Source of the DNA: Polyangiaceae bacterium | Lineage (GTDB): Bacteria > Myxococcota_A > Polyangia > Polyangiales > Polyangiaceae | Length of the DNA: 46,979 nucleotides | Assembly (NCBI GenBank): GCA_025937895.1 | Contig: JAICQL010000036.1 | Coordinates: 1 to 46,979 of the forward strand | Reading direction: 5' to 3' | Shown: positions 15,485 through 23,498 of the stretch, piece by piece | Numbering within the stretch: the first letter of the stretch is position 1 | How the letters are laid out: the number at the start of each line of letters is the position of its first letter | Notes under the pieces: model-generated | What the model was told of the DNA's origin: nothing | What the model saw: the letters and a program-made list of their open reading frames with translations, nothing else | Database searches by the model: none | Translations under genes and position numbers: made by a program

Positions 15485-17632
15485 TTGCTCGTGTCAAAGC
15501 CAAATTCCGCCAAGTCGGCAAGGGCGTGCGCGCGTGTTCCGCAGCTGGACGAGCGCAGCACGCTCGGTGCCGAACACAAGACCCAGCGCATGCTGTGGCT
15601 GCTCCGCGTGCTGCTCGAGCTCGGCAGCGAGCGCTTGCCAGGCGTACTGCAGGACAGCGACGTACAGGCAGAGCTCGGTCTCAGCTCGGCGGAGCTGGCA
15701 GAGGCGTCGCCGGATACGTTGCAACGCTGGCTACGGCGCTGCCTGCAACACCTCGAGCAACAGGAGCTGGAGCTGGATGCTCTCACCCTGAACGTCGAGT
15801 GGCTGGCAGAGCGGCTCGGCATGTCGGGCGCTCAGCGCAAGATCCTGGCGTTCGCAACGGCGGTCGAGGTGTCGGAGCCGCTGTCCGTGGCCCTGAAGGG
15901 GCTCGCCTGTCGCTCCACCGGAAGGGCGTTCCGGCTGCTGGCCTGCGTGCTCCAGGAGCCGCTGGAGCTGATCAGGGCCAGCCTGTGCCCCGAGTCGCCC
16001 CTGCTGCGCTCCGGCATGGTCCAGTTTCGACCGGAGGGGGACGGCTACTCGCCGTGGATTCGCGTGCGAGACTCCGTGGATGACATGCTCACGGCGCACT
16101 ACGATGGGCCCGCTCAGCTGCTGGCCACACTTTGCCCGCGTGCGCCCGAGGCCGAGCTCGATCTCGGCGCGTTCGCGCATCTGTCGAGCGAGCTGGAGCT
16201 GCTGCTCTCGTTGCTGCAGGGCGCGGGCGTCGAGCGCGCGAGGGGCATCAACGTGCTCCTCCATGGGCCGCCGGGGACGGGCAAGACGCAGCTGGTGCGC
16301 AGCGTGGCCCGTGCTCTACGGCTGCCCTTGCACTACGTTCCCGATGGGGATTGCCACGGGCGGCCGCTGGAGGGCAAGCAGCGCCTGAAGGCGCTGCGCA
16401 CCATCGAGAGCCTGCTGGGCACCGAGACGCCGGCGCTGATCGTCTTCGACGAGCTCGAGGACGCCTTTCCGTGGACGGTGGAAGCCGGTTGGTTGCGCGA
16501 GGACTCCGCGAGCGACAAGGCGCACACCCAGCGTCTGCTGGAGCAAAATGCAGTGCCCTGCATCTGGGTGGGCAATCGCATCGATCAGCTCGACCCAGCC
16601 TGCTTGCGCCGCTTCTCGCTGGTGCTGGAGCTGCCTCCGCCGCCGCTGGGCGCGCGACAGACGCTGCTCGCCCGTTACGCCGCAGACCTGGCCATCCCTG
16701 CCCACCTGACCACCCGTCTCGCCGAGGACTCTGCGCTCACCCCGGCTCAGGCGGCCCGTGCCGCGCGCGTCACCCGGCTCGTGCAGCGCGCGCGCTCACA
16801 GGGCCCGAGCGGAGCAGACGTGCAGGGCGCAGGCGCGGTGCTGCCGCTCTCGGACGCGCAGGTCTTCGAGCGTGCGCTGCGCGGAGAGCGCCGGGCGGAG
16901 GTGCTCCTGGAAGTGGCGGCAGGGCTGGAGTACGATCCGCTGCTGGTCCAGGCCAGCGTGCCGCTCGAGCGCCTGGTACGTGGGCTCGAGCAGCGCTGCG
17001 AAGGCTCCGTGTGCCTCCATGGGCCCCCGGGCACCGGGAAGACGGCCTTTGCCCGCGAGCTCGCCCGACGCCTGCAGCGCCCCTTCACCCGGCGCTCTGC
17101 CGGCGACTTGCTCGACAAGTACGTCGGGGGCACCGAGCGCGCCATCGCCGAGATGTTCGAGGAAGCGACTCGCAGCGGCAGCGTGCTCTTGCTCGATGAA
17201 GCGGAGGGGCTGCTGCGCGACCGAGGTCACGCGCAGCGCAGCTTCGAGATCACCCAGGTGAACGAGCTGCTGGTGCGGATGGAAGCGTTCCGTGGCATCT
17301 TTCTGTGCGCAACCAACAGCTTCGAGGCGCTGGACGCTGCCTCGCTGCGCCGCTTCGACCTGCGCGTCGAGCTTGGCCCGCTCGACGCCAGACAGAGCCT
17401 GATCCTGCTGGAGCGCATCGCTCGCAAACTGGGCCTCGCTCTGGAGTCGCAGAGCAGTCCCGCACGGGAGCGACTGGCTCGTCTGACCGAGCTCACCCCC
17501 GGCGACTTCGCGTCGGTGCTGCGCGGCCGCCTGCTGATGGGCGAGGCCAGCATCGAAGCCCTCGTGTGTGATCTCGAGCGCGCGCACGCCGAAAAGCGGG
17601 CCGAACGCCGCATCGGCTTTCGTGCGGGCTGA
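15485..17632 (+). CDS. Tandem AAA+ ATPase of unknown role
   Basis: Up to 715 residues. The 5' end is uncertain: TTG 15485, GTG 15491 and ATG 15590 are all in frame and none has a clear ribosome site. A helical N-terminal domain (about 35-240) precedes the first AAA+ module, with Walker A GPPGTGKT at 261-268, Walker B ALIVFDELED near 317-326 and an arginine segment CLRRF. After a linker comes a second AAA+ module with Walker A at 513-520, Walker B VLLLDEAEG and arginine segment SLRRFDL. Both nucleotide sites look intact. Double-AAA proteins with this N-terminal region occur widely in Proteobacteria and Myxococcota and have no firm function; a chaperone or remodelling role is likely. It is not part of an obvious operon, standing between the GH5 terminator and a lipoprotein gene. 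Confidence 0.85.
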   Translation: MLVSKPNSAKSARACARVPQLDERSTLGAEHKTQRMLWLLRVLLELGSERLPGVLQDSDVQAELGLSSAELAEASPDTLQRWLRRCLQHLEQQELELDALTLNVEWLAERLGMSGAQRKILAFATAVEVSEPLSVALKGLACRSTGRAFRLLACVLQEPLELIRASLCPESPLLRSGMVQFRPEGDGYSPWIRVRDSVDDMLTAHYDGPAQLLATLCPRAPEAELDLGAFAHLSSELELLLSLLQGAGVERARGINVLLHGPPGTGKTQLVRSVARALRLPLHYVPDGDCHGRPLEGKQRLKALRTIESLLGTETPALIVFDELEDAFPWTVEAGWLREDSASDKAHTQRLLEQNAVPCIWVGNRIDQLDPACLRRFSLVLELPPPPLGARQTLLARYAADLAIPAHLTTRLAEDSALTPAQAARAARVTRLVQRARSQGPSGADVQGAGAVLPLSDAQVFERALRGERRAEVLLEVAAGLEYDPLLVQASVPLERLVRGLEQRCEGSVCLHGPPGTGKTAFARELARRLQRPFTRRSAGDLLDKYVGGTERAIAEMFEEATRSGSVLLLDEAEGLLRDRGHAQRSFEITQVNELLVRMEAFRGIFLCATNSFEALDAASLRRFDLRVELGPLDARQSLILLERIARKLGLALESQSSPARERLARLTELTPGDFASVLRGRLLMGEASIEALVCDLERAHAEKRAERRIGFRAG

Positions 17633-17952
17633 GCCGCGGGAACACCCACCGTGGCCGCCGTGGAGCCCACGAGGATCGCGCGAAGGCTTCGCACCGGTCC
17701 GGTACACGTCGTGGCCACTCCACAGCTCGTCGCCAGAGCCCGTTGCTTCCTGCCCCCGCCTGCGATCGCAAGATCGCGAAGACCGCCATGCGGCTCGCGT
17801 GCCTAGTGCTCGCGCTCAGCAGCCCTGGGCCCGAGGTGTGCACCGCGGACCCGAAAATAGGTGATTCGAGGCGATTGGTGGCTCGTTCGACAGCGCCGGG
17901 TGAGTGGTGCCGGCTTGCCCCGCAGCGCGCGAGAGATCATGCTCCACTCGTC
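17633..17952. other. 320-bp intergenic region
   Basis: It lies between the AAA+ gene and the CxxCH lipoprotein gene on the same strand. A short perfect hairpin with a GCAA tetraloop (GCGATC-GCAA-GATCGC, 17762-17777) is present. Otherwise I see no gene, repeat or clear promoter. The frame of the lipoprotein remains open through most of the region but has no signal-peptide or domain character before 17953. Confidence 0.5.
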
Positions 17953-18711
17953 GTGATCGCTCCGTCGCGGGCCCGCGGGCCCCTCCGTTCCCTCGTCATC
18001 GTCAGCCTGGCCTGTTGCGGCCCCATCATCGGATGTAGCAGCGAGGAAGCTGGGCCGGAGCAGGGCGCCGATGGCTCCGGCGCTGCCAACGAGCCCGAGC
18101 GCTGTGTGCCGGCGCCCGGCACGACAGGCAGCCCCTCGTCCATCGCAGAGACGGTCGCGCTCGTGAACGGTCTGCCCAAGCCCGCCAGCTTGCCGTGCTT
18201 CGTCGAGGCGCTCGAGCGGCCACTGCACGTGGTCGCGACGCGCAGCTTCTTCAGCGCTCAACCTGCCGTGGGCGCGCGGAGCCCGCGCATCTTCCTGTTC
18301 ATGGAGGGCATCATTCACTCGATCGTGCCAGAGGGCAGCGCGAGCAACTTGCTGGAGATGGGCGAGGCGACGAGCCCGGGCCAGTCCATCAAGGCAGAGC
18401 TCGAGTTTCCGATCGCCGGCGACATCACGCCCGCCACCGCGTTCGAGCGACTCCCCCTGAACGACATCACGACCTGCGGCGTGTGCCACAACGGCCACGT
18501 GCCAGCCCTGGGCATCGAGGGCGCCTTCGAGTCGGAGGTGCTGCGCCCCGGCGATGAGGAGCTGGTGCCACTCGCCGACGTCGAGCGCGAGGCTCGAGAG
18601 TGCGATGCCGCGCTCGAGCCAGAGCGCTGCGCGCTGCTCGGCGCCTTGTTCCAGCACGGCCAGGTCCTGCCCACGGAGTTCCCTCGTTCGATTCGCACCA
18701 TCTTCGACTGA
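17953..18711 (+). CDS. Lipoprotein with a single c-type heme motif (CxxCH)
   Basis: GTG 17953 is preferred because the next residues form a lipoprotein leader (VIAPSRARGPLRSLVIVSLACCGPIIGC, Cys28). This gives 252 residues; the frame is open upstream to 17743 without signal features. The middle region is not recognised. Residues 175-179 are CGVCH in the context TTCGVCHNGHVPAL, a covalent heme c attachment motif, and it is the only CxxCH. After it the protein has an acidic C-terminal part with a Cys pair (ECDAALEPERCALL). A periplasmic or outer-surface electron-transfer or heme-sensing role is possible, but the family is unknown to me. It is convergent with the S1 protease gene, 159 bp away. 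Confidence 0.6.
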   Translation: MIAPSRARGPLRSLVIVSLACCGPIIGCSSEEAGPEQGADGSGAANEPERCVPAPGTTGSPSSIAETVALVNGLPKPASLPCFVEALERPLHVVATRSFFSAQPAVGARSPRIFLFMEGIIHSIVPEGSASNLLEMGEATSPGQSIKAELEFPIAGDITPATAFERLPLNDITTCGVCHNGHVPALGIEGAFESEVLRPGDEELVPLADVEREARECDAALEPERCALLGALFQHGQVLPTEFPRSIRTIFD

Positions 18712-18870
18712 CGAGGCATGGCGCAGAGCCGGCCAGCGGGGTCCGTCCGGACAGGCGCCTCCTGGGGCAATCCAGCTTCATGCCGCTCGAGAAGGGCGAG
18801 CTGGAGCCCAGAGGACGAAGTGCCTGGTGCCGGCACGGTGCCCCGCTGGCGCGAGCGCGGAGGGGCGCTC

Positions 18871-20481
18871 TCAGTAGCTGACGCTCAGCGCTCCGACGGA
18901 GGGCAGGGCGCTGCTACCCGGCGCGCGGTTCGCGCAGAACCCAGACTGATTGTACGTGGCGTTCGGCGCGATCGCGGCGTTCCACCCGGCCGAAGCAAAC
19001 GTGTGCGCTCCCGGTCCCGAGATGTTGGTCGGATTCCACGACTGGGTGACGACGCTGCTGCCGGTGTCCACCACCACGCTCCAGCTGGTGGTGGCGGTGG
19101 TGTTCGTGTTCTGCAGTTGCAGGCGGGCGCAGTAGCCGGCGCCCCAGTCGTCGTACACGTCGAGGGTGGCCTGGAGCTGCGCTGACGCGCCAGTGCATGC
19201 GGTCTTGCCCAGGAAGGTGACCTTGTCCACGAACAGGTTGCGATCCACCGGCGGGTTGGCGTTGGGCTGGAAGTTATCGTTGGTGAAGTAGATGCGAACC
19301 TCCGCGGTGCCCGCCGCCGGCGTGAAATGCACCTCGAAGTCCGTCCAGTCCGCGCTGGTGACCAGCGTGTTCAACACCTCCTGGTTGCCCACCGTCACCC
19401 GCATGTTCGGCCAGCCCCAGCCGTCTTGACCCGCGGCGCGCACGAGCATCGTCTCTGCTGCTCCGCTGAAGCTGCGCGTGAAGGAGATGTAGCCGTTGCT
19501 GCTGATGTTCCAGCCGCCGGTGTGCGCGTTGCCGGTTGGGTGATTCATGGCCTCCGCCTCGTAGGTGATATCACCCGCGAGGTTGGCCACGTTCTGCTGG
19601 ATCCAGTCGTAGTGTGCCGACACCCGCGTATAGACGGAATAGCCTCCGCAGCCCAGGTAGCCCCAGCTGAGCAGGCCCACCTGCTCTTCACACCCGTTGC
19701 TCCTCACCGCCGTGAGCGGGCCGCCGCTGTCCTTGTTGCAGGTGTTGGGCGTGCCGCTGTGGCCGGCGCACAGCTCGCCCGCGGTCACGTCGTGATAGGC
19801 AGGGCTGCCGGTGGAACGAAAGAAGTTGTCGCACGCAGAGTTGGCCACGATCGGCAGGCTCGCTTCCTGCAGGATGTCCGGATCATAGGGAGCCAGCGGG
19901 TCTCCCCCCAGCGCGATGCCCCAGCCGGCGAATCTGGTGTCGGGGTTGGGGCCATCGTCGCCGCGAGCGAGGCGCACGACTTGCACGTGTTCGTTGAGCG
20001 TGACGGGCTGGCTCAGCCTCATCAGCGCCAGATCGTATCCTGCGTCGGTGAGATACTGAGGGTGCGGGATGATCTGAGCGACGGTGCGCGCGAGCCCCTG
20101 GCCCGCCACCTGCTCTGTGCCCTCGGCGGTGGACAGCGAGTGTTCACCCAAGGTCACGCGAAACGTATCCGCCGGCAGGAAAGCGGTGCCGTCATGCAGA
20201 CAGTGTGCCGCCGTGAGCACCCAGTCGGGCGCGATCAGCGAGCCACCACAGTTGTGAAAGTAGCCGCTGCTGCCGGCGTTGGCGATCTCGGCGATCCAGG
20301 GATAGGAGCCCTGGACAGCATCTGTGCCGAACCAGATCGCCTGCTCGATGGTCCCGAGCTCGAGAGCATCTGCGCGTGCTTCGTCTGACACCGTTTCGCC
20401 ATCGAAAGAGGCCTGGCACCCACCCCAGAGCAACACCGCCCACGGCATGCAGACAAGCGCGCCCATTCTGACTTTTGACAT
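18871..20481 (-). CDS. Trypsin-like serine protease fused to two carbohydrate-binding modules
   Basis: ATG 20481 follows GAGGGAG, giving 536 residues. A hydrophobic leader with WGGC suggests a secreted, perhaps lipidated, protein, though the lipobox is not canonical. A short propeptide precedes the S1 domain (about 50-300), with the triad His93 (LTAAHC), Asp150 (YDLALM) and Ser252. The serine motif is CNKDSGGP, with Lys where most family members have Gly. Residues about 305-425 (ITYEAEAMNHPTGNAHTGGW...) form a beta-sandwich like calcium-dependent xylan-binding CBM60-type modules. Residues about 428-536 match a CBM2 cellulose-binding module, including W495-type aromatic residues and end cysteines. 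The protease may therefore act while bound to plant or microbial polysaccharide. A 21-bp palindrome upstream suggests a repressor- or activator-controlled promoter. Confidence 0.88.
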   Translation of the reverse strand: MSKVRMGALVCMPWAVLLWGGCQASFDGETVSDEARADALELGTIEQAIWFGTDAVQGSYPWIAEIANAGSSGYFHNCGGSLIAPDWVLTAAHCLHDGTAFLPADTFRVTLGEHSLSTAEGTEQVAGQGLARTVAQIIPHPQYLTDAGYDLALMRLSQPVTLNEHVQVVRLARGDDGPNPDTRFAGWGIALGGDPLAPYDPDILQEASLPIVANSACDNFFRSTGSPAYHDVTAGELCAGHSGTPNTCNKDSGGPLTAVRSNGCEEQVGLLSWGYLGCGGYSVYTRVSAHYDWIQQNVANLAGDITYEAEAMNHPTGNAHTGGWNISSNGYISFTRSFSGAAETMLVRAAGQDGWGWPNMRVTVGNQEVLNTLVTSADWTDFEVHFTPAAGTAEVRIYFTNDNFQPNANPPVDRNLFVDKVTFLGKTACTGASAQLQATLDVYDDWGAGYCARLQLQNTNTTATTSWSVVVDTGSSVVTQSWNPTNISGPGAHTFASAGWNAAIAPNATYNQSGFCANRAPGSSALPSVGALSVSY

Positions 20482-20500
20482 GAATACTCCCTCGCTTCAC

Positions 20501-20521
20501 CCGTGTGCACCGTGCACACGG
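20501..20521. promoter_or_regulatory. 21-bp perfect palindrome, likely operator of the protease gene
   Basis: The arms CCGTGTGCAC (20501-20510) and GTGCACACGG (20512-20521) are perfect reverse complements around a single C. The site ends 20 bp upstream of the protease ATG and just ahead of its ribosome site. This is the expected place for a dimeric repressor overlapping the transcription start. The regulator is not encoded next to it. Confidence 0.6.
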
Positions 20522-21033
20522 CGAACCCCTGGTTAAGGGCGCACATTGAACCCACGCTGGCTCAGAGGCGCCCCGCTTGCTAGCTCGAGGCGCTGCGGAG
20601 CACGAGCTCACGCACCCCGGCGAGAAGCAACGTCCGGAAAAGACCCGAGCCCCGAGGGCGCTGTGGCTCAGCCGTGCTGGTGCGCACGGCGGGTGTCGGC
20701 ACTACCCGAGCGAAGCCGCCCTCGAGGCGTCAGCCCTTCGGTGTAGCAGCGCCGCGGCGGTCGGCATCTCGAAAAAGCAAGAAGGTCCGGAGCTGACAAG
20801 CCTTCCTCTGAGCAGCGCAGCGCGAGCCGCCTGATGCAACAGCGAGGCCAGGGACCGGCAGGCGCAGGCTGCGCAGCGTGGGTCACAGGGGGTGACGCGC
20901 GGGCGAGAAGGGAGGCGTTCGACGCGTACCTGCTGAGCAGGTCATGAACGCGGGGCACGGGTGCCGTGCTGAAGGAGCTGGTTCGCTTCCAGTCGACGCC
21001 TGGAGCAGTGCTCGTTCATGGCCCTCTTCCGGT
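20522..21033. other. Non-coding stretch upstream of the protease gene and the oxidase remnant
   Basis: About 510 bp with no gene that I can support. Short open frames cross it on both strands without signal peptides or family motifs. It may contain further decayed sequence of the multicopper oxidase relic at 21034, but the reading is not recognisable. Confidence 0.5.
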
Positions 21034-21190
21034 CACGCGCACTGGTATCACGCGCACAAACGCGGCTCCGTGGCGCTGCGGCTCGCGAGTGGAGTCGCGG
21101 GTGCTCTCATCATGGAGGGCGGGCTCGACGACGTCCCGGAGATTGCGAACGCGGGACGAGCAAGTGCTGGTGTTTCAGCAGCTCACGGTG
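21034..21190 (+). pseudogene. Frameshifted remnant of a multicopper oxidase
   Basis: Frame 1 from 21034 reads HAHWYHAHKRGSVALRLASG, then VAGALIMEGGLDDVPEI up to about 21145. The HWYHAHKxGS...LASG.AGALI.EGGLD pattern is the type-3 copper ligand region of multicopper oxidases. From about 21152 the match continues in frame 2 as RDEQVLVFQQLTV, the strand that normally follows. A frameshift of one base lies in between, and no start codon or N-terminal cupredoxin domain is recognisable upstream. The C-terminal copper ligands are missing, and frame 2 stops at 21221-21223, next to the zincin gene on the other strand. This is therefore a decayed internal fragment of a formerly full-length gene. Confidence 0.75.
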
Positions 21191-21219
21191 AGGGGTGGCA
21201 GTCCGTTGCAAGAGCGCCG

Positions 21220-22113
21220 CTAGCCTGCGTCTTGCTGGCCAGCGTCTTGCGGCGCAGAGCCTGCGCCGGCACCCGCGTCTGTCGCGGGGGCGACGGGGGC
21301 AGGCCGGATGACGCTCGAGATCTCCAGCAGCTCCGTGGGTGTAAACGTCATGTAGTCGGTCTGCGGCCGCACCAGATCGACCAGGTGGGCGGAGTTCATG
21401 GCAGTGAGGTTGCGCTCCGCGCAGGTGTCGCGCTCGTGCTCCAGACAGGCGACGTGCCCGAGCTCGTGCATGGCGTTCACGATGGCCGTGCCCTCGGGGT
21501 CCACTTGCCCCGCTGGCATCCTTGCGAGCGCTCCCGGATGGAGCCAGATGACACAGCCAAAGCGCTGGCCGTCAGCCAGGCGGCGAAAGCACTGCGTGGT
21601 GCCGGTGATGCCCGGGTCGGGCCCGAAGGGCACCCGGATGATCTGCACGATGTCAGGGATGAAGTCGGGAGCGCTCACCTCCGGCTGCGTATAGCGAAGG
21701 GGAGTGAGGGCCTCGATCCGATCCATGGCGGCTCGCACCTCCGGCCAGATGGTGACGAGCTCCGGATCATTGCTGAGCTCCACCTCGTGCCCGACGAGAG
21801 TGCAGCCCGGTACGAGCGCCTTGTCCCCCAGGTTGGTGGGGCACGTGCTGGTGATCACGTCGGCGCAGCTGCCGTCGGCCTCCATCCGAGTGCTGCGCGC
21901 TTCCACGCATGCGCCGTCCGGCGGGGAGGCGCCTGCATCCGAGCTACCGCCATCGCTCTGCGCTGCGGCCACAGGCGCCCCCGCGTCGGCAGCTGCCTCG
22001 CGCTCAGAGGGGCTGCACGCCATCATGAAGAGCTGGAGCGCGATGAAACAGGCTCCGGCAACTGCCACGCAAGAGGCCTGGTACTCACGGAGGACAGCCT
22101 GGGCGTTTCGCAT
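21220..22113 (-). CDS. Zincin-type metalloprotease lipoprotein (metzincin-like)
   Basis: ATG 22113 has GGAGGTGG about eight nt upstream, giving 297 residues. The leader ends in LFMMAC (Cys33). An Ala/Asp/Gly linker follows, then a Cys-rich region, then the zinc motif HELGHVACLEH (His216, Glu217, His220, His226), which fits HExxHxxxxxH of metzincins except that the usual Gly is Cys. A Met in TAMNSAHL (Met239) lies where a Met-turn would be. The C-terminus is another Ala/Asp/Gln-rich tail. Most similar in layout to secreted matrixin-like proteases of myxobacteria; the protein substrate is unknown. It stands alone on the minus strand, and the oxidase remnant ends at its 3' end. Confidence 0.7.
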   Translation of the reverse strand: MRNAQAVLREYQASCVAVAGACFIALQLFMMACSPSEREAAADAGAPVAAAQSDGGSSDAGASPPDGACVEARSTRMEADGSCADVITSTCPTNLGDKALVPGCTLVGHEVELSNDPELVTIWPEVRAAMDRIEALTPLRYTQPEVSAPDFIPDIVQIIRVPFGPDPGITGTTQCFRRLADGQRFGCVIWLHPGALARMPAGQVDPEGTAIVNAMHELGHVACLEHERDTCAERNLTAMNSAHLVDLVRPQTDYMTFTPTELLEISSVIRPAPVAPATDAGAGAGSAPQDAGQQDAG

Positions 22114-22260
22114 GTGAGCGGCCACCTCCACTGCGTCTAGCAGCTCGCCGCGGCGCGAGCTGCCCAATTGCGCGGAACAGTGCCGGATGGACAGTGGCGC
22201 GGCGGACCGGGCTAGAGCCCGCGCCCTGGCCGATGAGCCGCCCCCTGCTGCGAGCTGCGG

Positions 22261-23250
22261 CTATTGCGTCCAGCTCAGCGGGCCATTGGGCACGATGGTC
22301 ACGTTCCCGGGACCGCCGATGATGCCATTTAGGTCAAAGGTATGGCTGCGCTCCCCCTCCAGGTCCGTGAAGTACAGCGCGCGATCGTAGTGGTCCCGCT
22401 GTGGCAATGCCAGGTAGACGACCGCTTGCCCGTCAGGGGAGTATGCCGGATAACGGAGCCGCGCGGGGCCGTACGCCAGCTCGCGCAGGCCCGAGCCATC
22501 GAGGCCCATTTCCCAGAGCCCCTGGTTGTATTCGAAGACCACCCGCGCGCCATCCGGATGGACAGCGGGGTTGTTGACGGGGCCGCTGAGCGCGCCGCCG
22601 TCGAAGCGTTCTGGCGTGGTGAGCGCGCGATCGGTGAGGTACAGCCCCTCGCCGGCCAGCACCAGCCGCCCGTCGGGAGCCCACGCCGGTGCAAACAGCC
22701 CATCCCACTGCGCGAGCAGCGCGCCCTGCAGATCGTACACGTACGTCGCGTACTCGCTGCCCTGGAAGGTGATGTCATAGCCGACCTCTACCGCCACCCG
22801 AGTTGCATCCGGAGACAGCTTCGAAAAGCCGTAATACGTCCGCGAGTCACCCGGTTGTGGCAGCTCACTGCTGCAGGCGGTGAGCGTGCGCGAGAGGCCC
22901 GCGGGGTCAGCCAAGGCGACGCGATTGACCCCCGTGCCGCAGCGCTGCAGGAAAGTGGTGGTGCCGTTCGGGTGGCGCGATGGCTGCTCGCCATCCAGAA
23001 AGCGACGCTTGTTGCCCGAGGCGAGCTCGATGTGAATGACCCCCAGCCGCCCGCCGAGCGCGCTCCAGTCGTATTCGTCCAGCGTCAACAGACCGCTGAA
23101 CACCGGAGCGTCCGCCGTGGCCTCGGTCGAGGAGCGCCCGATGCCTTCCATCACGGCATCTTCCCGCGCGCCGCTTTCCGAGCATGCGCTGGCGACGAGC
23201 AGCAGCACGCCCGCCAACGCCAGTGGATACACTCGTCGTGATCTTGCCAT
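22261..23250 (-). CDS. Beta-propeller (TolB/WD40-like) lipoprotein
   Basis: ATG 23250 lies 12 nt after a GGGGGAG, giving 329 residues; the open frame extends upstream to 23313 without signal features. The leader ends in LLVASAC (Cys23). The rest consists of repeats carrying the TolB-type strand signature, for example YGFSKLSPDATRVAVEV, LFAPAWAPDGRLVLAG, NNPAVHPDGARVVFEY and RYPAYSPDGQAVVYLA. Each repeat has the 'P.wSPDG..v.' pattern of six- to seven-bladed propellers. Such surface lipoproteins usually bind proteins or peptides; no catalytic residues are evident. It is 147 bp from the zincin gene and may share its transcript. The McrBC genes lie behind its start on the opposite strand. Confidence 0.72.
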   Translation of the reverse strand: MARSRRVYPLALAGVLLLVASACSESGAREDAVMEGIGRSSTEATADAPVFSGLLTLDEYDWSALGGRLGVIHIELASGNKRRFLDGEQPSRHPNGTTTFLQRCGTGVNRVALADPAGLSRTLTACSSELPQPGDSRTYYGFSKLSPDATRVAVEVGYDITFQGSEYATYVYDLQGALLAQWDGLFAPAWAPDGRLVLAGEGLYLTDRALTTPERFDGGALSGPVNNPAVHPDGARVVFEYNQGLWEMGLDGSGLRELAYGPARLRYPAYSPDGQAVVYLALPQRDHYDRALYFTDLEGERSHTFDLNGIIGGPGNVTIVPNGPLSWTQ

Positions 23251-23498
23251 GTCGCGGTGCGCTCCCCCTTGCTGCCGGAGCTTACCAGACTTGCGCCGGG
23301 GAAGCTCGAGCATCGCAACGGCTTGATGGCGTCAAGGGGCATTGGCGCGCGGTCATGGCGGAAAAGAAGACGCTGCAGAAAATCCTATCGACCTTGCCGA
23401 GCGGCGCCGTATCCGACCCGGCGGAGCTACACGTGCTGCTTCGCCGTTGCCGGCTTGTGGCACTGATTTGAGGCGCCCTTGCTCGATGTGAAGAGGCC

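Noticed and set aside
15485..17632. Second AAA+ gene as the missing eCIS assembly ATPase
   Set aside because: The eCIS operon has its own ATPase gene coupled to the tube gene; this one is 14 kb away with two AAA modules and a different N-terminus.
17762..17777. Hairpin with GCAA tetraloop as a terminator for the AAA+ gene
   Set aside because: Stem is only 6 bp, 129 nt after the stop, without a T tract; not enough for a call.
23355..23471. 38-codon open frame before mcrB (MAEKKTLQKILSTLPSGAV...)
   Set aside because: The protein looks plausible but there is no ribosome site and no recognised family; it could be a truncated remnant, so it was not called.
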